Of a stretch of 64,000 nt of DNA, positions 1 through 8,906 are shown piece by piece. This stretch comes from Paenibacillus selenitireducens (GTDB taxonomy: Bacteria; Bacillota; Bacilli; Paenibacillales; Paenibacillaceae): contig NZ_MSZX01000002.1 in NCBI RefSeq assembly GCF_002021565.1, positions 248,027 to 312,026 of the forward strand, read 5' to 3'. Position numbers and translations under genes: made by a program. Each line of letters starts with the position of its first letter. Positions within the stretch are counted from its first letter, which is position 1. The notes beneath the pieces are model-generated. The model worked only from the letters and a program-made list of their open reading frames with translations. It was not told the DNA's origin and did not search any database.

Positions 1-516
1 GCGTTCTGGAATCGTGTTACGTTGTTTGATGCCTTAGCACCCTATTTGGCAACGAAGAAGACGATTATTGCAGGAGGGCATTGGGATCGCTTAAGCAGCT
101 ACTCCTTATTGCAAGATAAAATCGTCAACGGCTGGGTTCCCATAGAAGAAACAGCGAACTACTACAATGGCGCTAAAATTGTCATCAACGTGCATCGGCC
201 CCATGAAGCGGGCTCAGACAATCGCAACGGCAGGAATATTACAGGCTGTTCCATTAACCCGCGAACTTATGAAATTGCAGGTTGCGGAACATTGCAGATC
301 ACTGACATTCGGCAAGATTTAACGAGTTATTACAGACCTGGTTATGACATAGAGACATTTACATCCCCCGACGAATTGCAGGAGAAGATTGAATTTTACT
401 TACAGCACGAAGAGGAACGAAGAACCATTGCGCTTCGGAGTCTGAAGACAACGCGAAGTAAGCATTCATACACCGATAGACTCAAGCGTCTGCTAGAAGT
501 TGTAAGAAGCAAATAG
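1..516 (+). CDS. CgeB-family glycosyltransferase, C-terminal part (5' end outside window)
   Basis: The reading frame is open from base 1, so the gene starts upstream; the TTG at 22 is internal because the seven preceding codons (AFWNRVT) already match the downstream paralogue (YWNRVAY). The visible ~171 residues are the second GT-B half of a CgeB-like protein: a nucleotide-binding-side region, the block NGAKIVINVHRPHE, then RTYEIAGCGTLQITDIR and a C-terminal helix rich in Arg/Lys. B. subtilis CgeB is a sporulation protein of the outer spore layers; the family resembles glycosyltransferases. The gene is followed 52 bp later by a close paralogue, so the pair is a tandem duplication and probably one operon. 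The donor and acceptor sugars cannot be told from the sequence. Confidence 0.85.
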   Translation, partial: AFWNRVTLFDALAPYLATKKTIIAGGHWDRLSSYSLLQDKIVNGWVPIEETANYYNGAKIVINVHRPHEAGSDNRNGRNITGCSINPRTYEIAGCGTLQITDIRQDLTSYYRPGYDIETFTSPDELQEKIEFYLQHEEERRTIALRSLKTTRSKHSYTDRLKRLLEVVRSK

Positions 517-568
517 TGTCCACGTTTCACAACCCCTAACGATAAAATTCATATGAAGGAGTGGCGTC

Positions 569-1834
569 ATGACATTTCGTTTTTCAACTGGCGTGGTCTT
601 ATCCAAAAAACTCATGAATCGCTATTCGACAGGGTTCTCCAAGTCTAGAATGAAATCCAAAGCCAATTCAAAACGGAAAGGAACCGAGCAAACGGATCAT
701 TCAAACACCCCTGTGAAATCTGAGGCATCCGACAGAGCATTTGGTCCGGTGGAGGAAGCTAGACGCCAAGGCAGAGAACACGGATTCGATCATGGCTTCA
801 ATGAAGGCTATTTAAGAGGACATGCGAATGTGATTTTCAATACGGCACAAGAGCATATCCCGGTTCGACCGATCCATGTTCTTTACGTATCGACGGGCAA
901 AGGATTTCCGTACTCTCCAATTGATGAAGCGATTGTTACAACGCTGCAAAGCATGGTAGCCAAAGTTACACCGACAGATCCAAGACAACCGGTCGCTGCG
1001 CAGGCAGCTGAGCTGCGTCCTGATTTGGTGCTGGTGGTGGATGGGATGGAGCTGAAGATCGAACAAGTTCATGAAATCCGGGCCCATGGCATACGGACGG
1101 CGATATGGCTCACCGATGATCCGTATTATACGGATATTACTTCTCATATTGTACCGCAGTACGATCATGTATTTACGTTGGAGTTGAATAGTGTTCCTTA
1201 TTATCAATCACTAGGACACAAAAGTGTACACTATCTCGCCTTCGGCTTCCACCCGGAACAATACAGACCGATTTCTACGATTTCAAAGTTGCGGCGGGAT
1301 GTGAGCTTCATAGGGTCGGGATATTGGAACCGCGTAGCATACTTCGATCAATTGACACCTTACTTGGCCAAGAAGAATGTTGTTCTTTCCGGACTATGGT
1401 GGGATCGATTGCGTGATTATGAAACGATGCAATCCAAGATCGAATTGGATAAATGGATGGGTCCGCAAGAAACCTCAGATATTTATAACGGTTCGAAAAT
1501 TGTTATCAACATGCACCGCGCCCATGACGATACGAGCGTAAACAGTAATACGACGAAAATTACAGCCCTTTCGCCTAACATTCGGACCTTTGAAATCTCG
1601 GCTTCAGGCACGCTGCAACTGACAGATATTCGTGATGATTTGGCTCGCTATTATACACCGGGGGTAGAAATTGAAACGTATTCTTCGCCGGAGGAATTAA
1701 TCGAGAAGGTTGAATTCTATCTCAATCATGAGAAGGAGCGCCGTGAAATTGCGCTGCGCGCATTGAAACGCTCCATCCGTGAACATACGTATCACAAGCG
1801 CCTGAATACCTTGTTATCCAAAATTTATGATTAG
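569..1834 (+). CDS. CgeB-family spore glycosyltransferase with basic, GxxxG-rich N-terminal extension
   Basis: 421 residues, ATG start behind AAGGAG. Residues 1-50 are rich in Lys/Arg/Ser. Residues 66-86 carry glycine at every fourth position (68, 72, 76, 80, 84), a GxxxG helix pattern. From about residue 100 a GT-B-like fold begins (HVLYVSTGKG), with a DUF3880-type first half and a glycosyl transferase-like second half ending in the CgeB signature RTFEISASGTLQLTDIR. It is clearly paralogous to the gene before it and to the minus-strand gene at 8889-9875. CgeB-type proteins act in the mother cell late in sporulation; a role in glycosylating the spore surface is inferred from family and context. 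The N-terminal extension is absent from the 8889 paralogue and may mediate packing or attachment. A terminator follows. Confidence 0.85.
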   Translation: MTFRFSTGVVLSKKLMNRYSTGFSKSRMKSKANSKRKGTEQTDHSNTPVKSEASDRAFGPVEEARRQGREHGFDHGFNEGYLRGHANVIFNTAQEHIPVRPIHVLYVSTGKGFPYSPIDEAIVTTLQSMVAKVTPTDPRQPVAAQAAELRPDLVLVVDGMELKIEQVHEIRAHGIRTAIWLTDDPYYTDITSHIVPQYDHVFTLELNSVPYYQSLGHKSVHYLAFGFHPEQYRPISTISKLRRDVSFIGSGYWNRVAYFDQLTPYLAKKNVVLSGLWWDRLRDYETMQSKIELDKWMGPQETSDIYNGSKIVINMHRAHDDTSVNSNTTKITALSPNIRTFEISASGTLQLTDIRDDLARYYTPGVEIETYSSPEELIEKVEFYLNHEKERREIALRALKRSIREHTYHKRLNTLLSKIYD

Positions 1835-1856
1835 ACACGCATGAATGGCTCGCATG

Positions 1857-1886
1857 CCGGTATGACGCACGTTATACCGGTTTTTT
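1857..1886 (+). terminator. Rho-independent terminator after the CgeB pair
   Basis: The stem CCGGTAT/ATACCGG (1857-1863 with 1874-1880) is followed by six T. It lies 22 bp after the stop codon of the CgeB-family gene and separates it from the next operon. Confidence 0.8.
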
Positions 1887-2046
1887 CTGTTCTTAGAAAT
1901 AGGACAAAGAGGAAATTTGTACGAATGGTTAGGGTTCATATGTCGTGCCGATGAGTTTGTCCCCCTAATATATTGTACTACCAGTGGAAAGGGGTGAACG
2001 TTACCTGTTCATGCATGTCAAAGAATCCGTTGAACGGGGCTAAATT

Positions 2047-3372
2047 ATGATGCCGAAAATGATGCTATTCTCGCATATTTGCAATCCCATCTATATTACG
2101 GGAGCAGAGAAGCTGCTCTTGTTCTTCATTCAAGAATGGATGCCCCACTATCAATGTGTACTCGTCGTTCCGAATGAAGGTGCATTATCGAAGCAAGCGA
2201 AGGCATTGGGGATTGAAATCATCGTTCTTCCTTGTCCGCTCTTATATAGCATCTATCAACCCAATCAGCATGTAAGAGGGGAACTCGAAGTACTCAAGCA
2301 GAATGCTGCATGGGGGCACCTGCTATATTTGTTGCGTTTGGTACAACCCGACATGGTCATGACCAATACATGTGTACACGTGCTTCCGGCTGTGGCCGCG
2401 AAGAGTCTGGGTATTCCGACGGTGTGGCAGATAACGGAGACGATGGTCGAGACGGAGTGGGTATCCTTATCCGTTGGCATTATTGATGAATATGCGGATC
2501 ATATTATAGGAATTTCGCAAGCGACGATGAGATCTTTTCAAGCCGCGGGATTACAGGGGAAGATCACGATCTTGTCCCCATCTTGGCATATGGAAAGATT
2601 AGAGCCGGAGCAATGGAGCCACTATCGCACAATTAAGCGCATGCAGCTGCGAATGAACGATTCTACGAAGCTGATCGGGTACATCTCCTCTTATATTTAC
2701 CCTAATAAAGGACTATATCATTTTCTGAAAATGGCGCTTCAAATCAGCAAAAGGTATAGCCATGTCGCATTTGTAATTTTAGGTAAACCCAAGGATGAAC
2801 CTTATTTTCAAAAATGTATGTCATTAGTTCAAAAATCAAATCATTTCCATCAATTTCATTTCATTCGTTTTGAACACCATATTCAGGCGATATACCCTGC
2901 AATGGATATGGTCGTCATTCCATCCTTAACGTCGGAAGGCTTCGGAATGACGGCTCTCGAAGGGCTTATCTTCGGTAAACCCGTGATCGCTTACCGCTCA
3001 GGCGGACTTAGCGAAATTATGCAAGCTACGGCGAACGACGAGTATCTCGTAGAGCCGGGAGATATTGATGGATTAGCACAGCGTGTGAGTTTCTTGCTGG
3101 ATCATCCGGAACAAGCGGAGTACGTCGGGCAGCTTAATCATCAGCGTGTCATGGCTGCCTTTGGCATTGACCAATATCGCATTGGGCTGCAGAGCCTGAT
3201 GAGTAACCCTGCGCTGCAGGTCAGAAATCGTGTGGCGATGGAACCGATTGTTGCACCGAATCGCAAGCATGCGAAGAAATCCAAAAAACGATTTATCGTA
3301 AAAAAACGTAAGCGGACCACGAAAGGAAGAAAGCATCGAAAAAGAAAAAAGAGACGTCGCAGCCGGGTCTGA
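2047..3372 (+). CDS. GT4-type glycosyltransferase with Lys/Arg-rich C-terminal tail
   Basis: 441 residues. The N-terminal Rossmann half begins after a short lead (ITGAEKLLLFF), and the second half has the GT4 donor-site pattern SEGFGMTALEG (E-x7-E) followed by KPVIAYRSGG. After the catalytic fold ends (about residue 395) comes an unusual tail of some 35 residues that is almost entirely Lys, Arg and His. Such tails are not part of GT4 enzymes; similar basic tracts occur in spore-coat proteins, so anchoring in a coat or binding to an anionic polymer is possible. The start is ATG 2047 (or ATG 2050) with only a weak GGGG ribosome site. An 18-codon frame from GTG 1994 ends in an ATGA overlap with it and might couple translation. 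First gene of the 2047-7926 operon. Confidence 0.85.
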   Translation: MMPKMMLFSHICNPIYITGAEKLLLFFIQEWMPHYQCVLVVPNEGALSKQAKALGIEIIVLPCPLLYSIYQPNQHVRGELEVLKQNAAWGHLLYLLRLVQPDMVMTNTCVHVLPAVAAKSLGIPTVWQITETMVETEWVSLSVGIIDEYADHIIGISQATMRSFQAAGLQGKITILSPSWHMERLEPEQWSHYRTIKRMQLRMNDSTKLIGYISSYIYPNKGLYHFLKMALQISKRYSHVAFVILGKPKDEPYFQKCMSLVQKSNHFHQFHFIRFEHHIQAIYPAMDMVVIPSLTSEGFGMTALEGLIFGKPVIAYRSGGLSEIMQATANDEYLVEPGDIDGLAQRVSFLLDHPEQAEYVGQLNHQRVMAAFGIDQYRIGLQSLMSNPALQVRNRVAMEPIVAPNRKHAKKSKKRFIVKKRKRTTKGRKHRKRKKRRRSRV

Positions 3373-3403
3373 TTACATTTTGGAAGAAGGAGAATGAAAC
3401 CCT

Positions 3404-4495
3404 ATGCGCATCATGACCATCCTAGGTACACGTCCAGAAATTATCCGGCTCAGCCTTATTATTCGCAAATTGGATCAATGGGCTGACAAGCATGTGGTCG
3501 TGCACACAGGCCAGAATTTCACGTCATCCCTGAGTGGGATATTTTTTGAACAATTAGCGCTTCGGGCTCCGGATTACGTGCTGGAAGGCAAACATCAATC
3601 GCTTGGCGGCCAATTGGCTGCGATGTTCAGAGAAGTCGAATCCTTGCTCTTGCAGGAGCATCCTGACAAGGTGTTGTTGTTAGGGGATACGAACAGCGCG
3701 TTATGCGCTATTCTTGCGGAGCGGCTTGGCTTTCAAGTCATCCATATGGAAGCGGGAAATCGATGCTTCGATCTGTCGGTGCCGGAAGAGAAAAACCGCC
3801 GAGTCATTGATGCGATTTCTTCTATTAATATGCCTTACACCGAACAAAGCAAAAAGAATTTAGTTCGTGAAGGGCTGCCGACGGAACGCATTGTGGTTAC
3901 AGGAAACCCCATATATGAAGTGCTGCAGCATTATGCACCGCAGATTCATGAAAGCACGATCCTAGAACAATTGGAGCTTACGGCTAAGGGCTATTTGGTA
4001 GTGACGACACACCGAGCAGAGAATGTGGATCATGCCGAAAGTTTGAACGAAATTATGGAAGGGCTGAACCAGATTGCTGAGAAGTTCGGACAACGAGTGA
4101 TTTGCAGTATCCATCCGCGCACGAAGTCGCGCATTCAAGAAAGTCTGAAGCTTCAGATGCATTCGCTTGTGGAGTTCCATGAGCCATTTGGGTTTTTCGA
4201 TTTCGTGAAGCTGGAGCAGCACGCTCGGTTGGTACTTACGGATAGTGGTACCGTACAAGAAGAATGCTGCATTTTTCAAGTTCCAACCGTTACGATTCGC
4301 AATTCCACCGAGCGTCCAGAGACGATCGATTGCGGCAGCAATGTCGTATGCGGCGTATCGGCCAAAGCCATCGTTGAAGCAGCCGTCATTATGTCCGCCG
4401 TTCCTTCCCGATGGGAATGTCCTGTAGGGTACTTAGCGGACCATGTATCCGATAAAGTCATAAAATTTCTGCTTGGAGGGAAACTTCATGTTTGA
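3404..4495 (+). CDS. UDP-N-acetylhexosamine 2-epimerase, WbjD/CapG/WbvD type
   Basis: 363 residues, the usual length of non-hydrolysing UDP-GlcNAc 2-epimerases. The motifs GTRPEI (8-13), GDTNSAL (94-100), HMEAGNR (114-120) and PEEKNR (127-132) match the family. The block NRCFDLSVPEEKNRR is the form typical of the WbjD/CapG/WbvD branch, which acts on UDP-6-deoxy-L-hexosamines (UDP-L-PneNAc to L-FucNAc, or L-RhaNAc to L-QuiNAc), rather than of WecB/MnaA. It sits directly before the CapE/WbjB-like and reductase genes, which supply its substrate. Its stop overlaps the next start by 8 bp. Cytoplasmic enzyme. Family assignment is firm; the exact sugar is inferred. Confidence 0.87.
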   Translation: MRIMTILGTRPEIIRLSLIIRKLDQWADKHVVVHTGQNFTSSLSGIFFEQLALRAPDYVLEGKHQSLGGQLAAMFREVESLLLQEHPDKVLLLGDTNSALCAILAERLGFQVIHMEAGNRCFDLSVPEEKNRRVIDAISSINMPYTEQSKKNLVREGLPTERIVVTGNPIYEVLQHYAPQIHESTILEQLELTAKGYLVVTTHRAENVDHAESLNEIMEGLNQIAEKFGQRVICSIHPRTKSRIQESLKLQMHSLVEFHEPFGFFDFVKLEQHARLVLTDSGTVQEECCIFQVPTVTIRNSTERPETIDCGSNVVCGVSAKAIVEAAVIMSAVPSRWECPVGYLADHVSDKVIKFLLGGKLHV

Positions 4496-5474
4496 CAATC
4501 AGCGCATTTTGGTAACAGGCGGTACGGGATCTTGGGGATATGAGTTGATTCGCCAGCTATTACCGCAGAATCCGAAAGAGATTATTATTTTCTCTAGAAA
4601 CGAAATCAACCAAGTGGCCATGAGCCGCACCTTTGAGGATCCTAGATTGAATTTCTATATTGGCGATATCCGGGATCAGGAGTCAATCATGCGTGCTTGC
4701 GAAGGCGTTGATTATGTCTATCATCTTGCAGCTCTTAAGCATGTTCCTGTCTGTGAGGATCATCCATATGAAGCATTAAAAACGAATGTGGTCGGTACGC
4801 AAAATGTGATTGAGGCTGCGATGAAGAATAAAGTCAAAAAAGTGATTTACATTTCAACGGACAAAGCCGCGAATCCATCGAATTTCTATGGCATGACCAA
4901 AGCGATTGGTGAAAAGTTGATCGTGTACGCCAATTTGCTGCACTCCGATACGAAATTTGTCTGTGTTCGGGGTGGTAACGTGTTAGGGACGAATGGCAGC
5001 GTCATTCATTTGTTCATGAGTCAAATTAAACAGAAGAACCAAATCGGCCTGACGGATAAGAATATGACCCGATTCTTCTTAACACTGCAAGATGCGATAA
5101 CCTTGTTGTTCAAGGCCTCCATCGAAAGCGTTGGCGGCGAAATCTTCGTGATGACGATGCCGACTTGCAAAATCGTTGATCTTGCGGAGGTATTAATTGA
5201 GGCATCTGGCAAAAAAGATGTTCGAATTGTAGAAACGGGCATTCGTCCGGGCGAGAAAATTCATGAAATCCTGATGAGCGATTATGAGAGTGCAACGACA
5301 ATTGTGTTTGACGAGCAATATTTAGTCATACTGCCAACGATTGATATTCCAGGGTTGAAGGATCATTACCACCGTTTTCCGCTCGTGGAATTCAGCAGCT
5401 TTAGTTCCTCGCAGAATCTCATGAAAAAATCGAAAATTAAAGAGCTTCTCATTCGAGGAGGTTTCTTGGCATGA
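4488..5474 (+). CDS. UDP-GlcNAc 4,6-dehydratase/5-epimerase, CapE/WbjB/WbvB type
   Basis: 328 residues from ATG 4488, chosen because TTGGAGGG lies 8-12 bp before it and the protein then begins with the dinucleotide fold (MFDNQRILVTGGTGSWG, GGxGxxG at 11-17). STDK (123-126) and the YxxxK pair Tyr134/Lys138 mark an extended SDR of the polysaccharide biosynthesis protein family. Enzymes of this group convert UDP-GlcNAc to UDP-2-acetamido-2,6-dideoxy-beta-L-arabino-4-hexulose. The gene overlaps the epimerase before it and shares an ATGA junction with the reductase after it, so the three are almost certainly co-translated as one pathway. Confidence 0.87.
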   Translation: MFDNQRILVTGGTGSWGYELIRQLLPQNPKEIIIFSRNEINQVAMSRTFEDPRLNFYIGDIRDQESIMRACEGVDYVYHLAALKHVPVCEDHPYEALKTNVVGTQNVIEAAMKNKVKKVIYISTDKAANPSNFYGMTKAIGEKLIVYANLLHSDTKFVCVRGGNVLGTNGSVIHLFMSQIKQKNQIGLTDKNMTRFFLTLQDAITLLFKASIESVGGEIFVMTMPTCKIVDLAEVLIEASGKKDVRIVETGIRPGEKIHEILMSDYESATTIVFDEQYLVILPTIDIPGLKDHYHRFPLVEFSSFSSSQNLMKKSKIKELLIRGGFLA

Positions 5475-6301
5475 AAATGCTGATTATCGGCGGCAACGGG
5501 ATGGCGGGTCACCTATTGGTCCGCTATTTTCGGCATAAAGGAACGTATCAAGTGCTGCATACCACAAGAGATGCAGCTGACCGAGAGGGGTTCTTGCTGG
5601 ATGTTACGGATCAGCAGGCGGTTGATGCGCTGTTAAAATCGATTCGACCCGATATGATCGTGAACGCGGTCGGTGTCTTGAATCAAGCAGCAGAGCAAAA
5701 TAAGTCGCTTGCTTATGAAGTGAATGGCTTGTTCCCGCATCGGCTTCGTAAACTAGCCGATAAACTGGGAGCTCGTCTGATTCATATCAGCACGGATTGC
5801 GTGTTTAAGGGGGATCGAGGACAATACAGCGAGACAGACACGCCAGATGCCGTCTCTGTATATGGTCGCTCGAAGGCCGTCGGGGAGGTAAGCGACGCTC
5901 CACACCATTTGACGATTCGTACGTCGATCATCGGACCGGAAATTCGATCGGAATGTATCGGATTATTACATTGGTTCATGCAGCAGAAGGGGGAGGTCAG
6001 CGGCTACCGCGGCGTCCTATGGAACGGTGTAACGACACTGGAACTAGCCCGTGCAGTGGATAGCTTTGCCTTGAGCAGCGTGTCGGGACTTATCCATCTT
6101 GTCCATCCTAACCCGATTAGCAAGTATGAATTGCTTGGACTATTTCAAGAGGTATTCAACAAACAGGATGTAAAGATTGTTCCGGATGAGGTGATGAGGT
6201 TGGATCGGACACTTATCAATACCCGCTCCGATGTTCAATATGATGTGCCGCAATATCAGGAGATGCTGCAGCAGCTGGCAGATTGGGAACGAACGCAATG
6301 A
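5471..6301 (+). CDS. RmlD-like UDP-4-keto-6-deoxy-L-hexosamine reductase (WbvR-like)
   Basis: 276 residues. GGNGMAG (7-13) binds NAD(P), STDCVFKG (107-114) is the RmlD/sugar-nucleotide-binding block, and Tyr131/Lys135 form YxxxK. In the UDP-L-FucNAc pathway the corresponding enzyme CapF/WbjC carries an extra C-terminal cupin domain and is about 370 residues; this protein has none and is of RmlD size, as described for WbvR, whose product UDP-L-RhaNAc is epimerised to UDP-L-QuiNAc. I therefore favour UDP-L-RhaNAc/L-QuiNAc as the product. The start overlaps the stop of the upstream gene (ATGA), and its own stop overlaps the next start in the same way. Confidence 0.8.
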   Translation: MKMLIIGGNGMAGHLLVRYFRHKGTYQVLHTTRDAADREGFLLDVTDQQAVDALLKSIRPDMIVNAVGVLNQAAEQNKSLAYEVNGLFPHRLRKLADKLGARLIHISTDCVFKGDRGQYSETDTPDAVSVYGRSKAVGEVSDAPHHLTIRTSIIGPEIRSECIGLLHWFMQQKGEVSGYRGVLWNGVTTLELARAVDSFALSSVSGLIHLVHPNPISKYELLGLFQEVFNKQDVKIVPDEVMRLDRTLINTRSDVQYDVPQYQEMLQQLADWERTQ

Positions 6302-7194
6302 AGGGGAGTTCGATTCTAATTACAGGGGCAGGTGGATTTACAGGCAGGCATGCCTGTACTTATTTTTCGGAGATGGGAATGCGTGTGTACGCCGCCGTCC
6401 GTCATGCGGATACCCCCGTGGCGAGTGGTGAGGGGGTCGTATGCGATATGCTGCACAAAGAGCAGATCTATATGATGGTGAGGCAGCTTCAACCCGATTA
6501 CGTCTTGCACTTAGCCGGCAGAAATTCGGTGCCCGAATCATGGCAGGAACCTGTTACGTATTTGGAGACGAATATGATGTCGACGTTTTATCTGCTGGAT
6601 GCCTTACGAGAGGTTCCCAAGTGCAGGACGCTTGTGGTTGGCTCCAAGTTGAAATTCGATATCACGGTCTCGACCGAGCCGCCGCATCCCTACAGCTTGA
6701 GTAAAACAATGCAGCAGATCGCCGTATCCACATGGGTCCATCTATTCGGACAATGTATGATGCTGGCGGAACCTTGTAATTTAATCGGTCCAGGACCTTC
6801 AACTGGAATTTGTGCCCTGATTGCTAGAAAAATGGTGCAAGTTGAAAGGAATGTGATGACGGACCCGTTTCGTCTGTCCTCTCTTGAAGAACGACGAGAT
6901 TTTCTAGATGTGCGAGATGCTGTCAAAGCCTATGGAGTCATTCTGGAACGGGGGCAGGGAGGCCATACCTATCCCATCGAGTCTGGCATTCTACGGAGTT
7001 TAGGGGAAGTCTTTCAGACCTTTCAGCATCATGCAAAGAAGACTATTCCAGTGGAAGTCGTGAATCCAAGCGCTGGACAACATGTTCCTCTCGATCCAGG
7101 CCATGCTGCAATGATGCATGAGTTCGGATGGGAAGCAAATATTCCTTTCGATCAATCGATTCAGGATATCATCCATTATTTTAGGAATCCGTGA
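6298..7194 (+). CDS. NAD-dependent epimerase/dehydratase (extended SDR)
   Basis: 298 residues from ATG 6298, which forms an ATGA overlap with the preceding stop; an upstream TTG at 6283 is less likely. GAGGFTG (10-16) and Tyr132/Lys136 (YSLSK) show an intact extended SDR. It resembles 4-reductases and epimerases of nucleotide-6-deoxyhexoses, such as GDP-6-deoxy-D-lyxo-4-hexulose reductases, but no residue fixes the substrate. It could act on a 4-keto intermediate from any of the three pathways in this locus. It is followed 12 bp later by a GT2 gene and is part of the 2047-7926 operon. Confidence 0.78.
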   Translation: MKGSSILITGAGGFTGRHACTYFSEMGMRVYAAVRHADTPVASGEGVVCDMLHKEQIYMMVRQLQPDYVLHLAGRNSVPESWQEPVTYLETNMMSTFYLLDALREVPKCRTLVVGSKLKFDITVSTEPPHPYSLSKTMQQIAVSTWVHLFGQCMMLAEPCNLIGPGPSTGICALIARKMVQVERNVMTDPFRLSSLEERRDFLDVRDAVKAYGVILERGQGGHTYPIESGILRSLGEVFQTFQHHAKKTIPVEVVNPSAGQHVPLDPGHAAMMHEFGWEANIPFDQSIQDIIHYFRNP

Positions 7195-7206
7195 GGAGGA
7201 GAGCTT

Positions 7207-7926
7207 ATGAAGCCTAAGGTAAGTATTATCATTCCATTTTACAATTGTCCCTACATTGAACAAGCGATTCAAAGCGCACTTGATCAGACATACGATAATA
7301 TTGAGATTCTGGTTATCGATGACGGTTCAACGATGCATGCTGAGCGGATTACTCCGTATCTTGAACACGTCTATTATCTAGGGAAAATGAACGGAGGTAC
7401 GGCTACCGCACTGAATCACGGGATTCAGATGTCTTCCGGCCAATACGTTGCTTGGTTAAGCTCTGACGATTTATTCTACCCGAACAAAATTGCAAACCAA
7501 TTGCACTTTATGCTAGAGCAAAATGCACGAATTAGTTATACCTCGTTTAATAGTATTAATGCAGACAGCGCCGTAACCCAACTGGATGTTACACCGCGTT
7601 ATTCGAATGAAATAGATTTCTATCGTACTTTTTTGAATGCAAATCCGATCAATGGATGTACGGTCATGATGAGAAGAGATTTGTTCGAACGCATTGGTAT
7701 ATTCAACGAGAGTCTTCCATATACCCATGATTTGGACTTATGGTATCGCGTGCTGCTCAATGGCATTAAGATCCACTTCCTAGGTCAATCTTTGGTCGCC
7801 TATCGTTGGCACGAGGAAATGGGAACGAAGAAGCATGCGGAGGCGATCCAGCACGAAGTGGCATACACGATGGGGAAATACAAGCCGTCGCTCGAATGGC
7901 TTATCTCCCAGATGGCTTTTGTGTGA
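7207..7926 (+). CDS. GT2-family glycosyltransferase
   Basis: 239 residues, ATG start behind GAGGAG. This is a classical GT-A inverting transferase: VSIIIPFYNCPYIEQAIQSAL at the N-terminus, VIDDGS near residue 40, AWLSSDDLF as the DxD-like metal site, and the acceptor-side block THDLDLWYRVLLNG. There are no membrane segments, so it is probably a soluble enzyme at the cytoplasmic face. It is the last gene of the operon with the UDP-L-hexosamine enzymes and may transfer that sugar; this is inference from position only. Confidence 0.85.
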   Translation: MKPKVSIIIPFYNCPYIEQAIQSALDQTYDNIEILVIDDGSTMHAERITPYLEHVYYLGKMNGGTATALNHGIQMSSGQYVAWLSSDDLFYPNKIANQLHFMLEQNARISYTSFNSINADSAVTQLDVTPRYSNEIDFYRTFLNANPINGCTVMMRRDLFERIGIFNESLPYTHDLDLWYRVLLNGIKIHFLGQSLVAYRWHEEMGTKKHAEAIQHEVAYTMGKYKPSLEWLISQMAFV

Positions 7927-8039
7927 CAAGCAAAAATAGGTGAATGAAGCAGTCCATATGACAAGTTCTCACAAGCGATTTCTTTCATAATATATCGTAT
8001 CTCAAGTAGAGTTACGGAGCTCCAAATGAATACAAAAAA

Positions 8040-8065
8040 ATGTTCATCAAATGGGGGATGAACAT
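8040..8065 (-). terminator. Rho-independent terminator for ytxJ (minus strand)
   Basis: On the minus strand the stem ATGTTCATC/GATGAACAT is followed by seven T. It begins 16 bp after the ytxJ stop codon. Confidence 0.8.
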
Positions 8066-8080
8066 CATAAACTGATTGAT

Positions 8081-8443
8081 TTAACCAGGAAAGAATTGAT
8101 CAGCTGCAGCGCACAAGCTGTTAACATGTATTCTTTGGTGGGAAGCATGCCACAAGACCTTGTTGTCGCGAATCAACAATACTTGGGGCGATTGATGTGG
8201 GATTCCGAGCAGCTGCGTAACTTGATTCGAGATCGATTTTTCTTCGATGACCCTAATGACAGCAAACAGGAATTTAGATGATCGTTCAGGGAAATGATCA
8301 ATAAAGCGATGGATGGTAACGTGCGCATTGCGGCTAGGACCGCAGTGCGTACTATGCTTATATAAGAATAAAGGCGTTTCGCATGTCTTCTGCAACCATT
8401 CGGTAAGTTGTTCCTCGGTTTGAATCATAATTAGTCCTGACAT
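8081..8443 (-). CDS. ytxJ: YtxJ-like monothiol bacilliredoxin
   Basis: 120 residues; ATG 8443 is preceded by AAGGAG at good spacing. The N-terminal block LFLYKHSTHCGPS followed by a thioredoxin-like fold (QTEEQLTEWLQ, SPQVLLIRDNKVLWHASH) matches the YtxJ/BrxC family, in which a single Cys resolves bacillithiol mixed disulfides on proteins. It is encoded alone, on the opposite strand from its neighbours, with its own terminator. It is a housekeeping redox gene and probably unrelated to the surrounding polysaccharide locus. A plus-strand frame over the same bases (8051-8281) is its shadow. Confidence 0.82.
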   Translation of the reverse strand: MSGLIMIQTEEQLTEWLQKTCETPLFLYKHSTHCGPSRNAHVTIHRFIDHFPERSSKFLFAVIRVIEEKSISNQVTQLLGIPHQSPQVLLIRDNKVLWHASHQRIHVNSLCAAADQFFPG

Positions 8444-8558
8444 AAGATAGGCTCCTTCATTTCAGCATATCTTCATCTATGACCAGTTCTTGTAAAGATC
8501 GTTATGTCATAAGATGAAGTAGGATCGTAACCAGCTCGTAAAGGGAGGGACTTGCATC

Positions 8559-8906
8559 TTGTGGGAAATATCATGGTTGACGTTTATATTATTGATTCTA
8601 GCGAGCTATCGATTAACTCGTTTGATTGTATTTGATCAGATCACATCATTTATTCGCCGTCCATTTCTGGAAGAACAATTTGTTGATGACGGATCTGGGT
8701 CTATCATAGCCACAATTGATGAAAAGGGTGGACGATTCCACGCATTTATGCGGGATCTTCTTACCTGTTATTGGTGTGTAGGGGTATGGTCCTCTATCGC
8801 ATTAACGATTGCTTATTTACTTATTCCAACGATGATATTCCCTGTCATTCTCATTTTAGCCATTGCTGCAGCAGCAGGCATTATCGAATCATTCGTGAGA
8901 GGTTAA
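8559..8906 (+). CDS. DUF1360 membrane protein (YjcA-like, sporulation-associated)
   Basis: 115 residues from TTG 8559, chosen because GGGAGGGA ends 8 bp upstream and the next in-frame start would cut the first membrane segment. There is a hydrophobic segment at residues 4-20, the family block SYRLTRLIVFDQI, a central soluble loop, then LLTCYWCVGVWSS with two cysteines and a hydrophobic C-terminal hairpin. DUF1360 includes B. subtilis YjcA, a sporulation-expressed protein of unknown biochemistry. Its last 18 bases overlap the end of the convergent CgeB-family gene. Confidence 0.78.
   Translation: MWEISWLTFILLILASYRLTRLIVFDQITSFIRRPFLEEQFVDDGSGSIIATIDEKGGRFHAFMRDLLTCYWCVGVWSSIALTIAYLLIPTMIFPVILILAIAAAAGIIESFVRG

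Noticed and set aside
1994-2050. 18-codon GTG ORF with ATGA overlap before the GT4 gene at 2047
   Set aside because: The ribosome site touches the GTG, which is too close for efficient initiation; kept only as a possible leader.
8051-8281. Plus-strand ORF of 76 codons
   Set aside because: It lies wholly over the ytxJ gene on the other strand, which has clear family motifs, a ribosome site and a terminator.
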